DNA of 64,000 nucleotides from contig VGMG01000002.1 of NCBI GenBank assembly GCA_016866495.1, positions 62,001 to 126,000 on the forward strand, written 5' to 3'. The translations under genes were made by a program, and so were the position numbers. Positions 1 to 8,431 of the stretch are shown here, piece by piece. Within the stretch, counting starts at the first letter, position 1. The number at the start of each line of letters is the position of its first letter. The DNA is from Chlamydiota bacterium (GTDB taxonomy: Bacteria; Chlamydiota; Chlamydiia; Chlamydiales; RGXB01). The notes beneath the pieces are model-generated. The model worked only from the letters and a program-made list of their open reading frames with translations, was not told where the DNA came from and searched no databases.

Positions 1-1
1 T

Positions 2-331
2 AATGAGACACATAAAAAACGATCTGACCAAGACTACCTTGATGCTCTCTCCCCTCAGGCTATTGATGAACTTCATCAAACTTACCAAAACCAGATTGAA
101 GATATCAAAAAGGCCCAATCGCAATATTATCAAGTTCTTCAACAAGCGCAAGGCAGAGTCTATAATGTGATTCATTCTGATATCAAAAGAGCCTCTGAAA
201 AAGTTGCTAAAGATCGCAATTTAGATTCAGTTCTTCAGGCGGAAGCGGCCTTTTTCTCTACTAATGATCTGGACGTTACAGAGTACGTCATTAAAGAAAT
301 GGATCGTCTGTTTTCCCAAGAATCAAAATAA
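2..331 (+). CDS. OmpH/Skp-like periplasmic chaperone, 3' part
   Basis: The reading frame is open from the left edge to a TAA at 329-331, giving the last 109 residues of a gene that starts outside the window. The visible part is helical, charged and rich in Gln, Lys and Glu (NQIEDIKKAQSQYYQVLQQ and similar), ending in a segment that matches the C-terminal half of OmpH/Skp chaperones (...DLDVTEYVIKEMDRL). Skp-type proteins hold outer-membrane proteins in the periplasm on their way to the BAM complex. The gene directly downstream is lpxD, which is the bamA-ompH-lpxD order known in Chlamydia and in many Gram-negatives. The call rests on composition and context; the signal peptide cannot be seen. 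Confidence 0.75.
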   Translation, partial: NETHKKRSDQDYLDALSPQAIDELHQTYQNQIEDIKKAQSQYYQVLQQAQGRVYNVIHSDIKRASEKVAKDRNLDSVLQAEAAFFSTNDLDVTEYVIKEMDRLFSQESK

Positions 332-335
332 ACAA

Positions 336-369
336 AACCCCTCTCTTTCAAATAGAGGGGTTAATTATT
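336..369 (+). terminator. Rho-independent-type hairpin after ompH
   Basis: A 9-bp perfect stem (336-344 with 354-362, core CCCCTCT/AGAGGGG) with a 9-nt loop begins a few bases after the ompH stop. It is followed by a moderately T-rich stretch (TTAATTATTT). It would end or attenuate ompH transcription before lpxD. Confidence 0.6.
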
Positions 370-399
370 TCTTAGTTTGAACCCTTTTAGGTCCAATTT

Positions 400-1446
400 A
401 TGCTTCTGAGATCTACCACTAGTAAGACATTTTCTGCTCAGCAATTATCCCAACTTCTACAGGCAGAGCTTGTAGGCTCACCTCAAACCCTAATAAATGG
501 TGCAGATGACCTCCTTAGTGCAACAGGTGATGACATCTCATTTTATTCGAATGAGAAATACTACTCACAGTTCTCATCGTCAAGGGCTGGGATCATAATC
601 GTAGGACCCGATATTGAGCTTATTGAGGGCAAAACCTATTTAATCCATCAAAAGCCCTCGCTTGCATTTCAAACAGTGCTCCATATTCTTTTTGAAGAGA
701 GAGACATTCGCTCTGGTTTCAAAGACATCCATCCTACCGCAGTCATTCACCCTAGCGCTAAAATTGGAGAGGGCGTCAGAATTGGACCAAACGTTGTGAT
801 CGATAGAGAGGTCACGATCGGCGACTTTACCCAGATAGATGCGGGTAGTGTGATCTATCCACTTGCACAAATCGGGAAATATTGTCACTTTTACGCGAAT
901 GTAACAGTCCGAGAGGATGTCATCATAAAAAATAGAGTGATCCTTCAACCCAATTGTGTTATTGGAGGCTGCGGTTTTGGTTATGAATCTGACCCGCATC
1001 GAGGAGTTGTAAAGCTTGAGCATTATGGTAAGGTAATTTTAGAAGATGATGTAGAAATTGGCTCGGGTACAACAATCGATAGGGCACGTTTCAAAGCAAC
1101 AAAGATTGGCAGAATGACAAAAATCGATAATCTCGTGCAAATAGGTCACAATGTAGATATCGGTATGGCAAACTTTATTGTAGCTCAGGTAGGAATTGCA
1201 GGTTCAACAAAAGTGGGCGACCGAGTGCAAATCGGTGGCCAGGCAGGTCTAAATGGTCACATCCAAATTGGATCTGATATACAAATCGGCGCAAAATCGG
1301 GTGTGATGGCCTCTATCGTAGAACCTGGAATGTATGTAGGATTGCCCGCAGGACCTGCTATGGACCAGGGTCGACTTCATACACGACTTAAAAAGCTGGA
1401 TCAGCTATTTAAACGAGTGGATGCCCTGGAAAATTCTAAGGCTTAA
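400..1446 (+). CDS. lpxD: UDP-3-O-(3-hydroxyacyl)glucosamine N-acyltransferase LpxD
   Basis: LpxD adds the N-linked hydroxyacyl chain to UDP-3-O-acylglucosamine, the third step of lipid A synthesis, in the cytosol using acyl-ACP. The 348-aa product has the family layout: an N-terminal uridine-binding domain (about residues 1-100), then a long left-handed beta-helix of hexapeptide repeats (IGEGVRIGPNVVID, IGDFTQIDAGSVIY and so on, about 115-315), and a C-terminal helix. The segment LVQIGHNVDIG carries the expected catalytic His. The length is normal for the family. The ATG at 400 follows a hairpin terminator, and the next gene begins 8 bp after the stop, so lpxD and the CorA gene probably share a transcript. 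Confidence 0.95.
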   Translation: MLLRSTTSKTFSAQQLSQLLQAELVGSPQTLINGADDLLSATGDDISFYSNEKYYSQFSSSRAGIIIVGPDIELIEGKTYLIHQKPSLAFQTVLHILFEERDIRSGFKDIHPTAVIHPSAKIGEGVRIGPNVVIDREVTIGDFTQIDAGSVIYPLAQIGKYCHFYANVTVREDVIIKNRVILQPNCVIGGCGFGYESDPHRGVVKLEHYGKVILEDDVEIGSGTTIDRARFKATKIGRMTKIDNLVQIGHNVDIGMANFIVAQVGIAGSTKVGDRVQIGGQAGLNGHIQIGSDIQIGAKSGVMASIVEPGMYVGLPAGPAMDQGRLHTRLKKLDQLFKRVDALENSKA

Positions 1447-1454
1447 AAGAACTT

Positions 1455-2387
1455 ATGATTACAAACTATATCAAACAGACCGAACAAGACCAATTCCAGG
1501 TTCTGGATGATCCGAAGCCTGGCTGCTGGATTCATGTTGATATGGCTTCTAATCAAGATATCACAACGATAGCCCATCTTATTAACATAGATGTTGCAGA
1601 TCTAATAGACTGTATTGACCGGTTTGAGATCCCCCGTTTGGAGACATTTGATGATGTTGCCATCGTAATCACTCGCTATCCTTCAAAAACCACGACCTCG
1701 ACCGACATAGGTCTTTATACCACAACTTTTGCTATGGTGTTGTCTAAAGACTATTTTATAACAATTTGTACTGAAAAAAGCTCTCTTGTTAAAAATGTAG
1801 TCAATCGGAAAAGCGATTTACTCACCTCTCAGAAAACTAGACTCTTGGTTCTATTTTTAGGAAAAATTACACAAGAGTATACAGTGAATATAAAGTTGAT
1901 CCGCTCTAATGTTCTGCATCAAGAAAAAGATCTAGGGCAGATCGATTCAGACGATATCAATGCGATGACAATTTACGAGGAGAATCTTAACCAGTACCTT
2001 TCAGCTCTTGTACCGTTACGTTCTGTGTTTGATCAAATAAGCCTTGGAAAGATCTCTTTATTGATCGAGGAGGATCAGGATCTTATTGAGGGGCTTGTTC
2101 ATGCGATTCGCCAATCGGAAGATCTATGCAAAATCAATATGCGGAGCTTAGCGCGACTGCGCAACTCTTATCAGATCATTTTCACAAATCAGCTGAATAA
2201 AACCATCAAGCTTTTGACAGCCCTGACGATTATTTTGAATATTCCAACCATGATTGCGAGCATTTATGGAATGAATATCAACCTACCCGGCCAAGATTTG
2301 GCAAACGCCTGGCTGTTTATTATGGTTATGATCTTTGGTGGTACTCTGGCAGGTTTTGTCTACTTTAGAAAAAACAAATGGCTTTAA
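1455..2387 (+). CDS. CorA-family divalent cation transporter
   Basis: The 310-aa protein has the CorA architecture: a soluble N-terminal alpha/beta domain, a long helical stalk (about residues 130-250) and two C-terminal membrane segments. The signature YGMN lies at the end of the first membrane helix (MIASIYGMNINLPG), and the second helix (about 285-303) is followed by a short basic tail (FRKNKWL). CorA proteins form pentameric channels for Mg2+ or related ions in the inner membrane. The metal cannot be told from sequence, since divergent CorA proteins also move Co2+, Ni2+ or Zn2+. It starts 8 bp after lpxD and converges on the large membrane protein to its right, with only about 60 bp between and no clear terminator. 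Confidence 0.85.
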   Translation: MITNYIKQTEQDQFQVLDDPKPGCWIHVDMASNQDITTIAHLINIDVADLIDCIDRFEIPRLETFDDVAIVITRYPSKTTTSTDIGLYTTTFAMVLSKDYFITICTEKSSLVKNVVNRKSDLLTSQKTRLLVLFLGKITQEYTVNIKLIRSNVLHQEKDLGQIDSDDINAMTIYEENLNQYLSALVPLRSVFDQISLGKISLLIEEDQDLIEGLVHAIRQSEDLCKINMRSLARLRNSYQIIFTNQLNKTIKLLTALTIILNIPTMIASIYGMNINLPGQDLANAWLFIMVMIFGGTLAGFVYFRKNKWL

Positions 2388-2450
2388 CTGTTTTGAAAAA
2401 TAAAATAACTTTTAGATTTTCAAGATTTTCTAGTCAGCCCCGTTGCCCTT

Positions 2451-4997
2451 TTATATAAGCGCCAAAAAAGAGACTATCATACTTATAAATGCCCAAGCAG
2501 GCCAATAAAAGTATCGTATATGTACGAAGAATTTTTCATCTTTGCCGAATTTTTCTATCAAGGATAAAACTTGAACACCCACAAGTAAGAGAAAAGAACC
2601 GATATAGATATTCTCTAGAAATGAGAGGACTCGATTGCCCAGATATCCTCTAAAACTTACGTACATCAAGACCGTAATGAACATCACAGAACCCCAAACA
2701 GGAACAAATGTTTTTAATTCATCCCCCACTTTTCTTGTGATAAAGCTCTGATACAATATGGATAATCCTATGATAAGCGGTAATAAGTAACAGGCCATCA
2801 CGTGCATGACCCCTCTATCAAAAATAAATTCATACTCAAGTATCGGTATTTCATCATCTTTTATATACTCGTATCTGCAGCCGATTTTTCTGAAATTAAA
2901 ATTCCTTAATTTTAACTTAGAGAGCTCCTCTAAATTCTCTAAATCAGGTACAAAAAGGATCTTCTCGACTGTAGTAGCCTGTAGGGGTAAATTTAGATTT
3001 CCGGGGTTAAAAGGGAATTCTCTAAACTGGGAATTATCTAGAAAATCATTATTAAAATAGAATACAGGTGTCTCATCACCTATCCCCTCGATTCCAACAG
3101 TCCCTTTTGCCGATGTATATATAAACAATTTTGTTTTGGGACCTAAGGGCGCAATAAACGATCCTGTGGCATTCAACTTATCCACCCCCTCAACTCCAAA
3201 ATGGTCAATACGTAGCTTTACCGGGACTATCTTCATAGGTTCATCATGAAGAAGGTTATAAGATTCCCTAATTGATTCGATCTGAGTCTGGATTTCTTCA
3301 GCTTGGTTGTAAATCTGGCTACATTGGATATTTATTCTTTGTTGTAGGACTTGATAACTCATCAACTGAAATAGTACTACCCATACTATGATTGCAACTG
3401 AGACTACCGGCAAAGTGGATATAGAAAAAATTGTTTCAAAATTGAAATAAATTAGAAGGCAAACGGCACAAAAAAACAATCCAAAAACAAATAAAAAAGA
3501 GATCCACAAGGTATTAGAGCGGCTCATCGTGAGCTTATCTAAATTTTGGGTTTTGAATACCCATTTTCCAGCGGGTATTTCTATTGTTACATCTACTTTT
3601 GATAAATTTTTGTATTCATAAATAGGGTGGCCTGTAGGATCAACGATCAGAAAAGGTTGATTATGCTCTTGACTGAGCATCTCTAGAATATTATTCACCC
3701 TTTTTGCATCGATAACAATTGAGGTAGTCCCTTGGTTATCGACATTTTTTTGAGTAGAGAAAATAAAAATTGAACCCAATAATGGATCTGTAATTGGCCC
3801 CTCTATCTTATATTCTTCCTTATAAGATTGCGGGATCAAAGAGGTCGGTTTCCAATCAGAATTTGTGAGAGTTGTAGTGTTCTTATAAAATCCTCTTACC
3901 GGATTTTCATAAAAATTAACGGCAAGGACATTGTAACGGTCAAGCTTACTTTTTATCTCATCGTTAGATTGTTTGAGCTGGTATTTGAAAGTCACAAAGC
4001 TGTCTAATACCCCCCTGAACTCATCAATGTACTGATTAATCATCACAACTGTGCTGTCAGAGTCAAATATAAACCCAGCTTTCTTTTTAGCCAGAAGCTC
4101 CCTTTGTTCCCAATAATTTAATGCGCCAAGATAAAGAACCCCCAACCCCAAAAACAGAGTCAATACACTAAAAATTTTATACAAACTTGTTAAATAAGAG
4201 AGGGTTGCGACAACAACTAAAGCTCCCAAACCTAAAACCTGTAAAATCAATAAAATTGAAAAAAAAGAGGTTTTTTCAAACACAAATCCAAATTTTATAT
4301 TCGGAAGATAAAAAACGCCGTAGCTTCTGATTCCAAACCAGTCGTTTTTTTGCAACACAAGCTTACTGCCGCTTAATGCTTTTTCGAGAATAAGGGGAGA
4401 AATCTCTAAATCTTTACTATATTGAACCGCTCCCCCAACACCCTCCTTGTAAGCAAACAAAACACCTTTAAAAAAGGTTCGGTCTATCCCCCCCAAAAAT
4501 TCTTCTATCAAATTCTCAGCATTTTGAAACCGGAATAAAATAATCGCCTCAGGTTTTTCCTCTTTTAGTAAAGGGAAAATATAGAAAATTTCGGGTTTTG
4601 CACGATTAAGGCCATTTACCGTGGCCCACTGGGGGGTGTTGGATAAAGGAGCAATCAGAAGTAAATCATCTATATTTTTGGTAGAGGGTAATTGATTGTA
4701 TAGAGGATCGGTGGTTTTAAGAAGTTCACGCTTGGTGTTGTAAATATAGATGGTGAGGTCGCAAGGTAGCCTAGTGGAGGGATCAAGATAGGCTTTTTCT
4801 GCCAAAAGTTTTAGAAAAACCTCCTTTTTATAAATATTTTTATAAACAGATTCTTGTGATAACTCAAGATTTGCTAAACAATTCTCTTTTTGATGATCGA
4901 TAAAAGTTTGATAGGTAAAAATTGAGGTTCCTATTAGGAGCAAAAAAGCACCTAACCAGCTGGCAAAAAGAAATTCCCACCTTTTTAAGAATTCCAT
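2451..4997 (-). CDS. Multi-sensor membrane protein with a C-terminal pentameric ligand-gated ion channel (Cys-loop-like) core
   Basis: This 848-aa protein has no kinase, GGDEF or methyl-accepting domain. Predicted layout: TM1 about 12-31; extracytoplasmic region 1 about 32-245; TM pair about 246-266 and 272-294; extracytoplasmic region 2 about 295-495, which looks Cache/CHASE-like; TM pair about 496-518 and 526-547; then an extracytoplasmic region and four TM helices up to the last residue. The last about 260 residues match the pLGIC plan. FREFPFNPGNLNLPL (658-672) sits where prokaryotic channels have the F-P-F-D-x-Q Cys-loop. Y722, R728 and P740 keep the Tyr-6-Arg-12-Pro spacing that I recall from GLIC before and in M1, and M1-M4 (about 731-750, 764-783, 787-813, 827-847) end at the C-terminus. 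The channel ectodomain (about 591-728) is shorter than the usual 200 residues. The start overlaps the upstream binding-protein gene by 13 bp, implying coupling. The channel assignment is by eye; a plain multi-TM sensor is the alternative. Confidence 0.6.
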   Translation of the reverse strand: MEFLKRWEFLFASWLGAFLLLIGTSIFTYQTFIDHQKENCLANLELSQESVYKNIYKKEVFLKLLAEKAYLDPSTRLPCDLTIYIYNTKRELLKTTDPLYNQLPSTKNIDDLLLIAPLSNTPQWATVNGLNRAKPEIFYIFPLLKEEKPEAIILFRFQNAENLIEEFLGGIDRTFFKGVLFAYKEGVGGAVQYSKDLEISPLILEKALSGSKLVLQKNDWFGIRSYGVFYLPNIKFGFVFEKTSFFSILLILQVLGLGALVVVATLSYLTSLYKIFSVLTLFLGLGVLYLGALNYWEQRELLAKKKAGFIFDSDSTVVMINQYIDEFRGVLDSFVTFKYQLKQSNDEIKSKLDRYNVLAVNFYENPVRGFYKNTTTLTNSDWKPTSLIPQSYKEEYKIEGPITDPLLGSIFIFSTQKNVDNQGTTSIVIDAKRVNNILEMLSQEHNQPFLIVDPTGHPIYEYKNLSKVDVTIEIPAGKWVFKTQNLDKLTMSRSNTLWISFLFVFGLFFCAVCLLIYFNFETIFSISTLPVVSVAIIVWVVLFQLMSYQVLQQRINIQCSQIYNQAEEIQTQIESIRESYNLLHDEPMKIVPVKLRIDHFGVEGVDKLNATGSFIAPLGPKTKLFIYTSAKGTVGIEGIGDETPVFYFNNDFLDNSQFREFPFNPGNLNLPLQATTVEKILFVPDLENLEELSKLKLRNFNFRKIGCRYEYIKDDEIPILEYEFIFDRGVMHVMACYLLPLIIGLSILYQSFITRKVGDELKTFVPVWGSVMFITVLMYVSFRGYLGNRVLSFLENIYIGSFLLLVGVQVLSLIEKFGKDEKFFVHIRYFYWPAWAFISMIVSFLALI

Positions 4998-6196
4998 TTA
5001 TTTCCCCACTCTAGGTACCACTTATTCATAAGGTCCTGCCACTCTTTTTTTGTTCTCAAAGAGGGAAAGGGTTCTGGTGGAATAGGGTCGACACTTCTCC
5101 AAACAATTTGGGGGAGCTTTCCATTATAGACTTTTGAAAGAAGGATATTTCGATATAGATAATTAGAAAAATCAATTCCAATAATCCCTTCAGCCGCCTC
5201 AATCCCCTGCCCTTTAAGGATTTTAACCAGTTTTTCTGTAGTCGGATTTTTTATCAATTTAAAAGAATTCGCCCACATTTTGACCCCAAAATAGGCTATC
5301 TCCATAGGATCATTAATAGGGATTTTAGGATCGATTCTCTGACGCAGATTAATTAAAAAATTTAGGTTTTCTTGATTTTTTAGATTTTGGAAATAGCTCC
5401 AGCATAGAAAATGATTTTCTAATCCTACATTCCAAGTTTGGATATTATCCTCGGTTACACTCAATGAGATTATAGCCGTCTTCTTCAATTCGGGATCATT
5501 TTCCAAAAGATTAAAAAAATTACGATTTCCATCCCCATTGATCAAATTGATGATCACATCTGGCTTTTGAAGTTTGATTTTTGCAACTGTAGAGCTAAAA
5601 TTCTGATTGCTGAGGGGGATAAGTTCCTGGCCAACAATTTGTGCCCCTTGCCGGGGTAAGTAATCCTGAAGGATCTGCAGTGAGGCTTTGGGGTAAATAT
5701 AGTCAGACCCCACCACAAAAAACCGTTTGCCAATGTTGTCCAAAGCCCACGAAGTCGCTGTAATCAATTGCTGGTTTGGGGTGACACCTAAGTAGATGAT
5801 ATTTTTAGAATCCTCTAGCCCTTCAAACTGCACCGGATAAAAAAGTAACCCATCCCTTTTTTCTAAAACCTCAGCAACCGCTTTTCGACTTGCGGAAGTC
5901 CAAGTCCCAAAAATGACCACGACTCCCTGATCTAATAAACGGTTAGCGCCAATTTTAAATTGTTCTGGGTCTGAAGCCCCGTCCTCTACAATTGGCTGTA
6001 AAAGTTCTCCATTTATTCCCCCCGACTGGTTGATTTCATCAATCGCCGCAAGGGTTGCTAAAAGGACAGGTACCTCATTTTGAGCCATAACACCCGTACG
6101 CGAATGAAGTACACCTACTTTTAACCCAGCGTTTAAGCTAAAAATTAGTATAAAATTAAATACAATAAAACGCATGAGACCATAATACAATCGCAT
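4985..6196 (-). CDS. Periplasmic amide/urea-type substrate-binding protein (type I fold, UrtA/FmdD/AmiC-like)
   Basis: The protein has the hallmarks of the urea/short-chain amide branch of type I periplasmic binding proteins: KVGVLHSRTGVMAQNE at the mature N-terminus, FGTWTSASRKAV, GLLFYPVQFEGLE and GVTPNQQ. I chose ATG 6196 (403 aa) because AAGAGGGTG lies just upstream and the product then has a short basic n-region and a clean signal peptide (IVFNFILIFSLNAG). An upstream TTG at 6232 is an alternative. No permease or ATPase genes accompany it, unlike a urtABCDE transport operon. Instead its 3' end overlaps the channel-like membrane protein, so a sensory receptor role fits better than uptake. 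The ligand is unknown; family membership suggests urea, an amide or an amino acid. Confidence 0.85.
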   Translation of the reverse strand: MRLYYGLMRFIVFNFILIFSLNAGLKVGVLHSRTGVMAQNEVPVLLATLAAIDEINQSGGINGELLQPIVEDGASDPEQFKIGANRLLDQGVVVIFGTWTSASRKAVAEVLEKRDGLLFYPVQFEGLEDSKNIIYLGVTPNQQLITATSWALDNIGKRFFVVGSDYIYPKASLQILQDYLPRQGAQIVGQELIPLSNQNFSSTVAKIKLQKPDVIINLINGDGNRNFFNLLENDPELKKTAIISLSVTEDNIQTWNVGLENHFLCWSYFQNLKNQENLNFLINLRQRIDPKIPINDPMEIAYFGVKMWANSFKLIKNPTTEKLVKILKGQGIEAAEGIIGIDFSNYLYRNILLSKVYNGKLPQIVWRSVDPIPPEPFPSLRTKKEWQDLMNKWYLEWGNKWNS

Positions 6197-6364
6197 AAAC
6201 ACCCTCTTAAAACATGAAAGCAAAACCTTCAATGTTTTTTAAAAAAAATAAATGAATTTTTTATTTACAGAATGAAAAAAAAATGGCAAGTAGATCTAAA
6301 GAATTATTTTTAATATTTAGATAGGCTTAGCAGACCTTAATTACTCTAGAAAATATGGACTGAA

Positions 6365-7171
6365 GTGAAAAATAAGATCCCCCGCCTAAACGAAAAAGAA
6401 AAACATTTTATTAAAAAAGGTCTTCAATCTGAATATGTAAAAAACCTTAATGAATTAGATCAAATTAGGCTTAAAAAAATTCTCCCTTGTGTTTTTTGGG
6501 CTGAAAAGCAACTCAAAGCGCAGGGGAAAAAAATTACCCTGCTTCTAGAAAAAATTGCATTCTATCTTGGGTTAGAATCCTATGTTTCCAGAACATTAGG
6601 GCCTTGGAATTTTAATAAGCAGCATGCAGCGCGTTTTGGGTTTGGGCTAAAAGAATTTATCAAGATATTAAAAGATTTTGAGCTCTCCACAAACATCGTA
6701 ATTCGCCATATTTGCGAAGATATCGGTTTAGATAAAGAGCCCTCATTGATATTTGCAGAGTACAACGCAGGCATATTCAGTACAAAAATAGCGGGTCTTC
6801 AAAACTTTTTGAACTCCCAAATGCAAGATGAAACAAGTTTTTTAATTGAGGATGGTGTTTGGGGAGACAATACAACTAAAGCCTTGAAGAAGTACTTACC
6901 GAATCTTTACCGCGAGTTAGAAAATAAGAATCCAAACCTACTCAACCTTGGTTACTTATTCCAACTTTTAGAAAAAAAACTTCGTCAACCGATCAAATTA
7001 AAAGTTCCCGAACTTTTCAAAAAAACAACCTGGAAAATGCTAATCAGAAAGTCTCTTAATAGCCAATCCAGATTAAAAACGCTATTAAGGGTCCTTCGAA
7101 GAAATTCCAACATTCCTCTTTATGTTGAGTGGGGAATGGATGCCTATCTTCAAGAAGACCTTCTTCTATAG
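6365..7171 (+). CDS. DUF1615-like protein with a transglycosylase-type YNAG motif
   Basis: This 268-aa protein starts with GTG at 6365, with a poor ribosome binding site, and has no signal peptide or lipobox that I can see. Residues about 75-190 resemble what I remember of DUF1615: a TLGPWNF segment, then IFAEYNAGIFSTKIAGLQNF, then EDGVWGDNTTKALKKYL. AEYNAG also recalls the YNAG motif of lytic transglycosylases, and DGVWGxxT resembles peptidoglycan-binding repeats, so a wall-related role is possible but unproven. Known DUF1615 proteins are lipoproteins; this one looks cytosolic or non-classically exported. It is divergent from the binding-protein/channel pair and convergent with pdhC, sharing the stop-codon palindrome CTATAG at 7166-7171. 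Confidence 0.55.
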   Translation: MKNKIPRLNEKEKHFIKKGLQSEYVKNLNELDQIRLKKILPCVFWAEKQLKAQGKKITLLLEKIAFYLGLESYVSRTLGPWNFNKQHAARFGFGLKEFIKILKDFELSTNIVIRHICEDIGLDKEPSLIFAEYNAGIFSTKIAGLQNFLNSQMQDETSFLIEDGVWGDNTTKALKKYLPNLYRELENKNPNLLNLGYLFQLLEKKLRQPIKLKVPELFKKTTWKMLIRKSLNSQSRLKTLLRVLRRNSNIPLYVEWGMDAYLQEDLLL

Positions 7172-8431
7172 AAGTAGAAGAGTGGGAGATTCAAGAAACT
7201 TCTTAAGAGTACCTAAAAACTTGGCAGCCTCCACCCCATCGACCACTCTGTGGTCTGCGGCCAACGTAATCTTCATCTCCCCGTCGATAGAACCACCAAT
7301 ACCCAAAATTGCGGCCTGTGGGGGATTGATAATCGGCATAAATGAGTCGATTCCAAACATCCCCAAATTTGAAAGGCTAAATGAGCCTCCCTGATACTCT
7401 TCTGGTTTAAGAGTCCCCTCTTTGGCTTTTTTTGCTAAGAATCTCATCTCTTTAGAGAGATCTTCAATCCCTTTAAAATCGGCTAATCGTATAATGGGGG
7501 TGATTAGACCCTGAGGAATAGATACAGCAACACTAATATCTATCGTGTGAAAACGAATTATAGATTGTGTCTTGGAATCAAAACCTCCATTCACCTCAGG
7601 ATGTTCACGAAGGGCTAATGCAGTAGCTCTCAAAATAAAATCGTTGATTGTACATTCGATTCCATAGTCTTTAAGCTGTTGGCGAATTTTAGTAAATTCT
7701 AAAGTCTTTACCACTTGCGTTACATAAAAATGGGGAATGAATTGTTTAGACTGTTGCAATCTTTTAGCAATCGCCTTACGCATAGGGCTCATCGGTATTA
7801 ATGAGTAAGAACCCGGTTTTTCCTCAGGAAAACTTTTGCTTTTTAGGCGTTGGTATACGGTTGAGGGGGCCCTTTCTACATCTTTTGCTGTCACAAGCCC
7901 CTGGTAGCCGGTGCCGGCAAAACCCTTTAGTTCTCTACCTTGTTCTTGCGCGAGCTGCTTAGCGTAAGGTGTTGCCAAGATCTCATTACCGGCTTGAAAA
8001 GAGGGGATACTTTCTAATGGAGGAGCTATCAAAAATTCTGGTTCAACAAACGCCACAGGTGCACTCGGTTGGGGTACACTAGGGGCTGTTTGACTTGAAG
8101 GACTCTCTTTGGATTGTGTTGTATCCACCAAAGCGGATGCCGGTTTTTGCATTTTGTCAAATTCTTGAACAAGATCTCGAATATCCTCATTCGCTTCATC
8201 GGTTGCGATCCCGATCGGATCTCCGACTTTACAAATCGATTGAGGTCCTTTGAGAATCTTTTTAAGAATTCCATCATCTAGAGCATTAAATTCCACAACA
8301 GATTTGTCGGTTTGGACAGTGAAAAGCACATCCCCATTTTTATAAGGCTGCCCCTCATTTACCCTCCACTCGACTATCTCCCCTTCTGTCATTGTAGGAG
8401 AGAGTTTCACAAACTTTAAAAATCGCTTCAT
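7166..8431 (-). CDS. pdhC: Pyruvate dehydrogenase E2 (dihydrolipoamide acetyltransferase)
   Basis: E2 carries acetyl groups from E1 to CoA within the pyruvate dehydrogenase complex. The 421-aa product has one lipoyl domain (about 1-80, with the lipoyl Lys in QTDKSVVEF), a Pro/Ser/Ala-rich linker, a peripheral-subunit-binding domain (about 150-188, TPYAKQLAQEQG), a second linker, and a C-terminal catalytic domain with the acyltransferase signature AADHRVVDG. The ATG at 8431 overlaps the pdhB stop in an ATGA arrangement, so translation is likely coupled. It is the last gene of pdhA-pdhB-pdhC; E3 (lipoamide dehydrogenase) is not in this window. Confidence 0.93.
   Translation of the reverse strand: MKRFLKFVKLSPTMTEGEIVEWRVNEGQPYKNGDVLFTVQTDKSVVEFNALDDGILKKILKGPQSICKVGDPIGIATDEANEDIRDLVQEFDKMQKPASALVDTTQSKESPSSQTAPSVPQPSAPVAFVEPEFLIAPPLESIPSFQAGNEILATPYAKQLAQEQGRELKGFAGTGYQGLVTAKDVERAPSTVYQRLKSKSFPEEKPGSYSLIPMSPMRKAIAKRLQQSKQFIPHFYVTQVVKTLEFTKIRQQLKDYGIECTINDFILRATALALREHPEVNGGFDSKTQSIIRFHTIDISVAVSIPQGLITPIIRLADFKGIEDLSKEMRFLAKKAKEGTLKPEEYQGGSFSLSNLGMFGIDSFMPIINPPQAAILGIGGSIDGEMKITLAADHRVVDGVEAAKFLGTLKKFLESPTLLLL

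Noticed and set aside
2451-4997. Reading the 848-aa protein as a histidine kinase sensor for the urea-type binding protein
   Set aside because: No H-box, HATPase, receiver or GGDEF motif is present; the protein ends in membrane helices.
4985-6196. Part of a urtABCDE urea uptake operon
   Set aside because: No permease or ATPase genes occur nearby; the overlapping neighbour is the channel-like protein.
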